15,679 bases of DNA from UBA7672 sp036733305 (GTDB lineage Bacteria; Pseudomonadota; Alphaproteobacteria; Caulobacterales; Hyphomonadaceae), in NCBI GenBank assembly GCA_036733305.1, contig DAINAT010000085.1:1-15679 (forward strand), read 5' to 3'. The notes below the pieces were generated by a model. The model was not told the DNA's origin, searched no databases, and saw nothing but the letters and a program-made list of their open reading frames with translations. Made by a program: the position numbers and the translations under genes. This document shows positions 1-6,699 of the stretch, piece after piece (position 1 is the first letter of the stretch; every line of letters begins with the position of its first letter).

Positions 1-3000
1 ATGTCAGCAGGCCGTCCGAGCTCGGCCGGGCCACTGTGTAGTAGCTGGCGGTGTTGGCGTAGCTCTCGACGGCGCCCTGCCCGTTATTGAATACGTAGCT
101 GTAGGAGACCGTGTAGGTCTGGCCTGCCACGATGGAGATCGGAGACGTCAGCGTGCCGACCTGCCAGCCCGTAGCGCCGGCGGCTGATGTCACCGTGACG
201 GTGCCGATCTTCACGCCCGACGAGTTCCAGAGCGACAGTGCGCGCACGTCTGTGTCGTCTGCATCCGCAGCGCCACGATAGTATTGAAGCGCGGTGATCT
301 GACCGGCCTGGGTCGCCGTGAACTTCGTACCGAGTTCGTAGTTCGTCGGATCAGTTGCGCCTGATTCGAAACCTGCCGGCGTAACGTTGGAAGCCATCAG
401 ACGCGAAACCGCAGTTTCGGCCACATCCGTCACCGTGACTGTTACGGCTTTGGTGACCGGGGCTGCGATGTTGTCCGAAGCGCTGACGATGATGTCATAG
501 ACGTTGTTCGCGCCCGTATCCGTGGGAGCTTCGTAGTTCGGAGCCGTGACGAAGGCCAGCGCGCCGGTCGATGCATTGATCGTGAATTTGGCTGCGTCAG
601 CGCCGCCGGAGATCGCGTAGGTGATCGGGTTGCTTTGCGCATCGGTCGCCGTGACCGACCCAACAGCTGTGGTGTTTTCAGCGATAGTGTAGTTGCCCGA
701 TGTGATCGTGGGGGCCGTGTTGCCCGCCTCAGAAACGTCGGTGACTGTGACGGTCACAGCCTTGATCGAAGTCGCGGCGCCATCGGAAGCGCTGACAGTG
801 ATGTCATAGACGTTGTTGGCGCCAACGTCCGTCGGGGCTTCGTAATTCGGAGCCGTCAGGAAGAAGAGAGCGCCCGTCGTCGCATTGATGGTGAACTTGG
901 CCGCATCAACGCCGCCGGAGATGGCATAGGTGATCGGGTTGCTCTCTGCATCCGTCGCCGTAACGGTTCCAACGGACAATCCGTTCTCGGCGACGGTGTA
1001 GTTACCCGACGTGATTGAGGGAGCAGTGTTGTTGGCGCCCACGGGCTGGAACAGCACGTCGACGAAGTAGTTGGCTGCGTTCCAGCTTTCCGTCGGCCGC
1101 GCAACGGAACTTCCATAAGCGAATACGCCAGCGCTGACCGGCGCGCTGATGACGCCGTAGGGGTCCGTAAAGGCGCCGTTCGCCAGACCGTCAAACGACA
1201 CTTCCCGCGAGGACGCGAAGAAGCCAGCCGTCGAAAGGTAGTTGTTCGTCGTGCGGTATGAGACCGTGTATTCCTGCCCTGTGACGAGCGCGACGGGGCT
1301 CGAGAAATTCGCGACCTGCCAGCCCGTCTGTCCGGGCGTCGACGTGAACGTTACCGTGCCGAGCAGTGCGCCCGAGGACGACCACAGATGACCCTGGCGG
1401 ACATCGGTGTCGCTCGCATCGTTGGCGTCTCGATAGTAGCGCAGACCCGAAACAGATCCCGCCTGGCCGACCGAGAACTTCATCCCGAGCTCGACCGCAG
1501 TATTGTCATTATATAGCGTCGTTCCAGTCGCGGGCGCCGACCCGAACAGCGAAACAACGGCCGGGAAAACCGGAGCGGTGACCGTCACCGTGTCCTGCGC
1601 CAGAATCATGTTGGTCATGTTCAGGCTGTCGTCGATGGCGCGCGCCTTGATCGTGTACACGCCCTGCGCTGTCGGCGTCCAGGAGAAGGACCAATTCGTT
1701 GTGCCGCTCGCAACGCGCCAGGTGGCGCCGTTGTCGACTGAAACTTCAACAGCGGCCACTTTGCCGTCATCCGCCGTTGTTGTGGTTCCGTTGAGGTCTG
1801 CGGCCGTGCCCGTGATCGTGAGCGTCTGATGCGCACCGACGCTATCCGGCAGATTGCCGATCGCCACGGTTGCAGCGACAAAATCGGACGATGCAGTTGC
1901 GCGAACCAGCCCTTGCGAGGCCAGGATCGAATTGGAAACCGCGGGCTGAATGCCCATGTCGGCGAACATGTTCACCGTGAACTGTTGCAGATCCGTGTTG
2001 GCGATGTTTGCGCCGTACGGTGTGCTGTCATGCTGGTCGCTGAGACCCCAGGACCAGAAGACGGTTCCCGCGCCGAACACCAACGCGCCGCTTTCGGCGC
2101 GATAGAGAGACAGGTTGTGCGTAGCCACACCCGGTGCGGTCGTCATGCCCTGATCGAGCAGGATGCCACTCCACGAAAGAGTGGTTTCGGAGAGCTTGAT
2201 CAGACCAGCCGGACGGGTTTCGTCGCTGGGCGAGATATCCCACTCATAACCGATAATGCCGGGTGCGATGCCTGTCGCGGGGACATTGGTATCGCGCCAG
2301 ACCCGCAGGTTGGCGAATGCCGCGGGAACCTCAAGGGCGCCGCCAAATTCCCCTGTGCCATCCGGCGCGAACAGCTGGCCAGTCAGCATCGTCTCGACAC
2401 AGGCACACTCTGAGAGCATCCCCGTTATCGTTTCAGGCAGTCCGCCCGAGATGTAATTGCCGCTGGCGTCCTTGGCGCCCACGAAGCGCATGTCGCGCCA
2501 GGTGCCCGTCCAGATGTTGGTGGGGTCAAGATCGACATAGTCTTCCGGGCCGGCGTTCGGATTGGCGACAGCCAACGTCTCCTTGTAGCAAACCAGCGTG
2601 CGATACTCGGTGCCGTCAGCGGAGATGCTCGTTTCCCAGCGCGTCTTCCAGTAAACTTCGTTCCCGCTCCAGAACAGAATGTTGACGCCCGCGTCGCGAG
2701 CGTCTTCCACGTTCGATCGCTGGGCGCTCGACCAGTACTCGTCATGGCCGACGGAAATGAAGGCCTTGTAGTTCTGAAGGTAGTCGGGACCCAGGCGATC
2801 CGTATCGACGCCGGAGATATAGGAGACGTCGTAACCCTGCTGCTCGAGGAAGTAGATGGCAGCGTAATCTGCGCCGTAAAGGTAGTCGTGTGCGCCAGCA
2901 TAGGCTCCCACGCCGTCGCGCGTCACGAACGGGCGGTTATAACTGACGGCATAGGCCCGATCAGGAGCATTCGAGCTGGCGCCCGGAATCGGATCATGAT

Positions 3001-3577
3001 TCACCAGTCCGGCAGAGTCGCCGTAAAGGTTCGTGGCGCCATCCGGGGAGCCGAGACCGCCCGTCCAGCCGTTGTAGGCCTGCCAAGTCGTATCCGACGT
3101 TTGGAGCACGATGTCCGCATCGAGGCCGTCGTTCCTGACGATGAACGGAATCTGGTTGGTCTGACCCGCAATCGGATTACCGTTGCTGTCGAGCATTTGC
3201 AGGCGGGCGATATAAACGCCTGAAACGGCGCTGGCCGGAACGTTCCAGCTATCCGTCACCGTCCAGTTGCCGGCATCCACAAGTCCCAGATCGGCATTGT
3301 AAAGCGGCAGGGCCTGGTCAACACCGTTCGTGTTTGTCCACTCGGTGACTTCGCGTGCGCCGGAGCCGCCGTAATAGCCAAGGCGGAAAATCTCGACCTT
3401 GTAATCCTTGCCCGCTCCGCCATCGAGATTGATCTTGAAATCAATCTTGGCGCCCGCGTTGACACTCATGTCAGTCGCAAAGCCTTCGATCTGGGCGCTG
3501 CTGGCGACGTCCCAGTAGCTCTTGTCAGCGACGCCGTCGGTGCGCGCGTTCTCGAGGAGGATGCGGTTGCTTGTCAT
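1..3577 (-). CDS. Giant DMFase-like multidomain protein, probable type I secretion cargo (C-terminus beyond left edge)
   Basis: The frame is open from the ATG at 3577 to base 1 without a stop, giving at least 1192 residues. Residues about 25-150 form a beta-rich N-terminal domain with an RLGYYGG motif. Residues about 155-545 match the C-terminal domain of the N,N-dimethylformamidase large-subunit family: WQAYNGW (165-171), RAYAVSYNRP (207-216), GHDEYW (277-282), FWSGNEVYWKTRWE (302-315). An Ig-like segment (about 565-668), a DUF4082-like module (about 674-846), two cadherin-like repeats (850-952, 953-1056) and a second DUF4082-like module (1057 on) follow. No N-terminal hydrophobic signal is present, so Sec export is unlikely; type I export through a C-terminal signal is inferred from the ABC and adaptor genes on the same strand. 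The start overlaps the GTPase stop (ATGA), suggesting translational coupling. No complete RTX repeat is visible here. The substrate is unknown; amide hydrolysis is only a family-based guess. Confidence 0.85.
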   Translation of the reverse strand, partial: MTSNRILLENARTDGVADKSYWDVASSAQIEGFATDMSVNAGAKIDFKINLDGGAGKDYKVEIFRLGYYGGSGAREVTEWTNTNGVDQALPLYNADLGLVDAGNWTVTDSWNVPASAVSGVYIARLQMLDSNGNPIAGQTNQIPFIVRNDGLDADIVLQTSDTTWQAYNGWTGGLGSPDGATNLYGDSAGLVNHDPIPGASSNAPDRAYAVSYNRPFVTRDGVGAYAGAHDYLYGADYAAIYFLEQQGYDVSYISGVDTDRLGPDYLQNYKAFISVGHDEYWSSAQRSNVEDARDAGVNILFWSGNEVYWKTRWETSISADGTEYRTLVCYKETLAVANPNAGPEDYVDLDPTNIWTGTWRDMRFVGAKDASGNYISGGLPETITGMLSECACVETMLTGQLFAPDGTGEFGGALEVPAAFANLRVWRDTNVPATGIAPGIIGYEWDISPSDETRPAGLIKLSETTLSWSGILLDQGMTTAPGVATHNLSLYRAESGALVFGAGTVFWSWGLSDQHDSTPYGANIANTDLQQFTVNMFADMGIQPAVSNSILASQGLVRATASSDFVAATVAIGNLPDSVGAHQTLTITGTAADLNGTTTTADDGKVAAVEVSVDNGATWRVASGTTNWSFSWTPTAQGVYTIKARAIDDSLNMTNMILAQDTVTVTAPVFPAVVSLFGSAPATGTTLYNDNTAVELGMKFSVGQAGSVSGLRYYRDANDASDTDVRQGHLWSSSGALLGTVTFTSTPGQTGWQVANFSSPVALVTGQEYTVSYRTTNNYLSTAGFFASSREVSFDGLANGAFTDPYGVISAPVSAGVFAYGSSVARPTESWNAANYFVDVLFQPVGANNTAPSITSGNYTVAENGLSVGTVTATDAESNPITYAISGGVDAAKFTINATTGALFFLTAPNYEAPTDVGANNVYDITVSASDGAATSIKAVTVTVTDVSEAGNTAPTITSGNYTIAENTTAVGSVTATDAQSNPITYAISGGADAAKFTINASTGALAFVTAPNYEAPTDTGANNVYDIIVSASDNIAAPVTKAVTVTVTDVAETAVSRLMASNVTPAGFESGATDPTNYELGTKFTATQAGQITALQYYRGAADADDTDVRALSLWNSSGVKIGTVTVTSAAGATGWQVGTLTSPISIVAGQTYTVSYSYVFNNGQGAVESYANTASYYTVARPSSDGLLT
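410..1030 (-). repeat. Two tandem cadherin-like repeats inside the giant protein
   Basis: Two adjacent units, 1030-722 (103 residues) and 721-410 (104 residues), encode nearly the same protein sequence. Both begin NTAP-ITSGNYT-AEN, share SNPITYAISGG, DAAKFTIN, APNYEAPTD and GANNVYDI, and end in AVTVTVTDV. The acidic TDA, NYEAP and VTDV segments are typical of calcium-binding cadherin-type repeats. The similarity also holds at the DNA level, so the units probably arose by duplication and could recombine with each other. More copies may lie beyond the left edge. Confidence 0.85.
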
Positions 3578-4887
3578 GATTGAACGCCAGTCTGGGAGGA
3601 GGCTTTGATTGTGGGCGAAATGGTTGGGCTACCTTTGGCCGGGCCAATAGGCAGCTGGACACGGCGTGCCGGCGTCCAATCGTGAATCAGGCAGCTATCG
3701 AGCGCCGCGCGCATGGCATCGACATTCATGCCGGTCCCGATGAAGACGAGCAGTTGCTTGCGATCGCCAAAGGGCGCCGTCCAGTCGTTGTAGATGCGCG
3801 CCAGAGCGGCTGGGTCTTTCGGCCAGGTCTGACGCGGCGCTGCGGCCCACCAGATTCCGTGGGAATTGAACGAGGTCATCGCGCCCGCGAGGCTGAACTC
3901 GAGCGCCAGGTTCGGTTGGCTCGTGACCCAGAAGTGCCCCTTGGCGCGGATGACGCCCGGCAAATTGCTCGTCAGGAGCTGACGGATACGGTCGGGATCG
4001 AACGGCGCGCGTGCGCGATAGGTGAAGGAAGAAATTCCATACGTGTCGGACTCCGGCTGATGCTCGGAGAAGTTATGAAGCTCCTGGAACCAGCGCGCCT
4101 TTTTGCGGGCTTGCTCGAAATCAAAAAGTCCGGTGCCGAGCACGGTGGACAGGGGAATGCTGGAATTGTCCGTTGCAACGAGCCGGGCGCTGGGGTTGAG
4201 CGTCTGGATGATGCGACGCGCGGCTTCGACGCGCTCGGACCCGGCATCGGAAATCTTGTTCAGCACGATCACATCGGCAAATTCGATCTGGTCGACAAGA
4301 AGCTCGACCAAGGTGCGCGGGTCATCCCCGTCACGCGCCTCACCACGATCGCGCAGAGCTTCGCGGCCATGATAGTCGCGCGCCAATGTCATGGCGTCCA
4401 CTACGGTAACCATAGTATCGAGGCGGGCGACGTCGCTAAGGGACGCGCCATCTTCCGACCGGAAATCAAACGTTGCAGCGACCGGAAGCGGTTCAGAAAT
4501 ACCCGTCGATTCGATCACCAGCTCGTCGAACCGTCCCGTTTCGGCAAGCCGGCGGACTTCGCGCAGCAGATCCTCACGCAGCGTGCAGCAGATGCAGCCA
4601 TTGGTCATTTCGACCAGCGTTTCATCCGTGCGGCTGAGAGACGACGTTTCCTTGCGGATAAGGTCGGCGTCGATGTTAACGTCCGACATGTCGTTAACGA
4701 TGACCGCGACGCGCCGACCTTCACGGTTATTGAGAATGTGGTTCAGAAGGGTGGTTTTCCCTGCCCCCAGGAACCCCGAAAGGACGGTGACCGGGAGACG
4801 GCCCGACGTGCTGACGTTAACGACGGGATGCGCCGTTGCAGCCGCATCGGCATCGATACGCTCGTCTCGCAATGTGTCGCCAAGCAT
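3574..4887 (-). CDS. COG0523 (CobW/YciC-like) metallochaperone GTPase
   Basis: 437 residues from the ATG at 4887; a GTG at 4902 would add five residues, but the G-rich stretch GGTGGGG lies 9-15 nt before the ATG. Seen, numbered from the GTG: Walker A GFLGAGKTT (43-51), the family hallmark GCICC (Cys103, Cys105, Cys106), ESTGISEP (131-138) and a guanine-binding motif reading NKIS followed by Asp instead of NKxD. The C-terminal half has the CobW_C pattern of the zinc-type subfamily (GHFWVTSQP, WWAAAP, LLVFIGTGM, DSCLI). Family members use GTP to deliver metal to client proteins (YciC/ZigA for zinc, Nha3/P47K for Fe-type nitrile hydratase). The ATGA overlap with the downstream DMFase-like gene makes that protein a candidate client (inference). 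A cobalamin role is possible from the family name but weaker: the C-terminal motifs are zinc-type and the B12 genes are on the other strand. No Zur-like box is obvious upstream. Confidence 0.9.
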   Translation of the reverse strand: MLGDTLRDERIDADAAATAHPVVNVSTSGRLPVTVLSGFLGAGKTTLLNHILNNREGRRVAVIVNDMSDVNIDADLIRKETSSLSRTDETLVEMTNGCICCTLREDLLREVRRLAETGRFDELVIESTGISEPLPVAATFDFRSEDGASLSDVARLDTMVTVVDAMTLARDYHGREALRDRGEARDGDDPRTLVELLVDQIEFADVIVLNKISDAGSERVEAARRIIQTLNPSARLVATDNSSIPLSTVLGTGLFDFEQARKKARWFQELHNFSEHQPESDTYGISSFTYRARAPFDPDRIRQLLTSNLPGVIRAKGHFWVTSQPNLALEFSLAGAMTSFNSHGIWWAAAPRQTWPKDPAALARIYNDWTAPFGDRKQLLVFIGTGMNVDAMRAALDSCLIHDWTPARRVQLPIGPAKGSPTISPTIKASSQTGVQS

Positions 4888-5002
4888 TTGGGTCCACCCC
4901 ACCTTCGCATGAATCGTCGGAGATCAGCTCGACGCCATGCAACAGCGAGGCCAATTTTAATACAAAGCGGCAGGCGCTTCGAACGAACTCTCCAAAAAGG
5001 CG

Positions 5003-5054
5003 AAATACTTGAGCGGTACGCTACCCCAGCGTTTCCCCTCCAATTCAAGTACTC
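5003..5054 (-). ncRNA. Nested stem-loop in the presumed 5' leader of the GTPase gene
   Basis: On the minus strand TACTTGA (5051-5045) pairs with TCAAGTA (5012-5006). The stem extends outward to 10 pairs if two G-U wobbles are allowed. Inside it, ACGCT (5032-5028) and AGCGT (5022-5018) form a second perfect 5-bp hairpin around GGGGT. The wobbles are G-U only in the minus-strand transcript, which fits an RNA element read with the GTPase. No U-tract follows, so it is not a standard terminator. It matches no riboswitch class that I recognise, and chance is not excluded. Confidence 0.3.
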
Positions 5055-5286
5055 GCCCAACTGGGACATTCCCGCCGCACCGCCCGTGGGTAACGAAAAA
5101 TCAACCCACGAATTCAACCTAAAGGGGAATTTTGGGGGCCAGTTTTGCCCGCCTGTCGCGCTGCGTTATGGAGGCGCGTGACGCATCTCTTCGCCACGAC
5201 CATTCCAGTCGAAGCTTCAGGCGATCCAGTCTGCCAATTCCGGCCTCTTTCCCGGCTTCAGCCAGGAAGTAGGTGCGCAGAGCAAA

Positions 5287-5318
5287 CAACGGGCAAGACG
5301 TTCAAGTCCCACCCGTTG
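5287..5318 (-). terminator. Possible weak terminator after the adaptor gene
   Basis: CAACGGG (5318-5312) and CCCGTTG (5293-5287) form a perfect 7-bp inverted repeat with an 18-nt loop, beginning 12 nt past the adaptor stop. On the minus strand only TTT follows the second arm. The long loop and short T-run make an intrinsic terminator doubtful; it could instead protect the mRNA 3' end. Confidence 0.3.
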
Positions 5319-5330
5319 CGCCTGCCAAAC

Positions 5331-6695
5331 CTACTGCTCTCGGAAGCTCTTCCAGAAGGCCTGCGACATAGGCTCGGTCAGGTATTGGAGCGCCGTGCGC
5401 TTGCGGGTCGGTATGATGACTTCCGCCGGGATGCCGGGACGGATTTCGCTTCCCGCCTCCGCCGTCGGCCCAAGAGCCCGCGCGAGTTCATCCGCGCTCA
5501 CGGTCACTTCGATCCTGAAGAAGGATGTTCCTGACTGGGGATCGATGATCCGGTCAGCTGACATTTTCTCGACGACGCCATGCAGTGCCGAGGCTTGACG
5601 TCCTCCGACGCCGACCAGTTTGACCTGCGCCTTCGCGCCTATGAAAATGTCATCACCATTTTCCGGCGGCGCGGAAGCCTCGATCACAAGGGCCTTGCCC
5701 GTCGGTACGATGTCCATGACGTGTGCGTGCGGCTCGATAACGCCGCCCACGGTGAATGCAGTAAGAGCGACTACGTTTCCTGACGCCGGCGCGCGCAGAC
5801 GCGTGCGGCCGAGCTGAGCCACGATGCCATGATACTTGGGTGCTATATCGGACAGCTGGGTATCAACTTCGCGAAGCTCGCCCGCGCGGTCCACGCGAAT
5901 TTCGGCCGACAGAGATACGATCTCACCTTGAGCCTCGCTTATCGCTGCCTGAGTACCGGATCTGTCGGAGTCAATTCGGCCCACATCGCCCTGGAGCTTT
6001 GCCAGCTGCCGCTCAAGCTCGCGGAGACGGCCAACGGTCGCAAGCCCTTTGGCTTGCAGCGGGGCCAATCTCGCGATCTCGTCGGACAATGAGGCAACCT
6101 GCTCCTGAAGAGCCTGTTTCTCGCGGTCAAAGCCCGGCAAACGCGCGTTAAGTTGCTCGACCTTGTGACGAAGAATCACGGCGCGCGCCGATTTCGAAGC
6201 CGAGCGTGCAGAAAGCTCCCTGCGCTGGCGCTCAAGAATTGATTGCGCGGTGGCCTTGTCGTCTTCATCAAGCGTGGACCACCTAGCCGGGGCCGCGATG
6301 ATCGTAAGCCCGGAATCCTCCGCCAGAAGTCGGGCGCGTTGTGCTTCCAGTTCGATGAGACGGCCGCCCATCGCGCGCTCCTGGGCCTTCAGCTCGGTGT
6401 CATCGAGCTCAAGAACGATATCGCCTTCCCGAACGATTGAACCTTCGCTGACATGAAGAGCGCGAACGATGCCGCCGTCGAGATGCTGCACGGCTTGCCG
6501 ATGCCCGGCGACGATGATCTGGCCATTTGCCACGACCGCAGCGTCGAGCGGCGTCAGCGCGGCCCAGCCAAGGAAGCCGACAAAAAACAGGCTGGCGACG
6601 GCTGCGCCGCGTGTGATTTCGGGCCACGGACTGTCGAGTGAATCTTCAGCCCGCCAGAAGCGCCGCATGAATGTTGAAGTCATGTTCTCGCTCAT
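5331..6695 (-). CDS. Type I secretion membrane-fusion (adaptor) protein, HlyD/PrtE family
   Basis: 454 residues from the ATG at 6695, which lies 4 nt after the exporter stop; a TTG seven codons earlier would overlap the exporter gene by 17 nt and is less likely. Seen: a cytoplasmic N-terminus, one transmembrane segment (about residues 31-50, AAVASLFFVGFLGWAALTPL), a first barrel/lipoyl half (VQHLDGGIVRALHVSEG, 69-85), a long Glu/Arg/Leu-rich coiled coil (about 100-285), a second lipoyl half (LRAPASGNVVAL) and a beta-barrel/C-terminal region ending near residue 454. Family knowledge: such proteins trimerise in the inner membrane and bridge the ABC exporter to a TolC-type channel. Length fits the PrtE/RsaE-like class. 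The outer-membrane partner is not in the window. It is almost certainly cotranscribed with the exporter gene. Confidence 0.93.
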   Translation of the reverse strand: MSENMTSTFMRRFWRAEDSLDSPWPEITRGAAVASLFFVGFLGWAALTPLDAAVVANGQIIVAGHRQAVQHLDGGIVRALHVSEGSIVREGDIVLELDDTELKAQERAMGGRLIELEAQRARLLAEDSGLTIIAAPARWSTLDEDDKATAQSILERQRRELSARSASKSARAVILRHKVEQLNARLPGFDREKQALQEQVASLSDEIARLAPLQAKGLATVGRLRELERQLAKLQGDVGRIDSDRSGTQAAISEAQGEIVSLSAEIRVDRAGELREVDTQLSDIAPKYHGIVAQLGRTRLRAPASGNVVALTAFTVGGVIEPHAHVMDIVPTGKALVIEASAPPENGDDIFIGAKAQVKLVGVGGRQASALHGVVEKMSADRIIDPQSGTSFFRIEVTVSADELARALGPTAEAGSEIRPGIPAEVIIPTRKRTALQYLTEPMSQAFWKSFREQ

Positions 6696-6699
6696 GTTC

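Larger units (their letters stand above)
4888..5330 (-). other. Intergenic leader between exporter genes and GTPase
   Basis: About 440 bases without a convincing gene. It holds a possible stem-loop just after the adaptor stop (5287-5318) and a nested inverted repeat in the presumed GTPase leader (5003-5054). An AT-rich, -10-like TATTAAAAT lies around 4956-4964 on the minus strand but has no good -35 at normal spacing. A 60-codon minus-strand open stretch (5301-5119) has no ATG and no ribosome binding site; it may be a gene remnant or chance. The gap suggests the GTPase/DMFase-like pair has its own promoter, but none can be pinned down. Confidence 0.5.

Noticed and set aside
3400..3425. RTX-like GGAGKD near residue 53 of the giant protein
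   Set aside because: A single copy near the N-terminus without the following hydrophobic position; RTX repeats come in tandem near the C-terminus.
4669..4706. TTAAC-containing inverted repeat resembling a regulator site
   Set aside because: It lies inside conserved GTPase codons (the VNDMSDVNIDADLI region) and is explained by coding constraint.
3574..4887. GTPase as a cobalamin-biosynthesis CobW working with the nearby B12 operon
   Set aside because: It is on the other strand in a different transcription unit, no cobaltochelatase genes are present, and its C-terminal motifs match the zinc-type subfamily better.
3580..5181. Long plus-strand open frame of 533 codons
   Set aside because: It runs opposite the GTPase gene, whose conserved motifs are unmistakable, and its own translation shows no recognisable domain. 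It is a GC-driven antisense shadow.
5225..5315. tRNA-like strings (TTCAAGTCCCACC on plus, AATTGGCAGAC on minus)
   Set aside because: They are on opposite strands and no acceptor, anticodon or T-stem pairing can be built, so neither a tRNA gene nor a convincing attachment site is supported.
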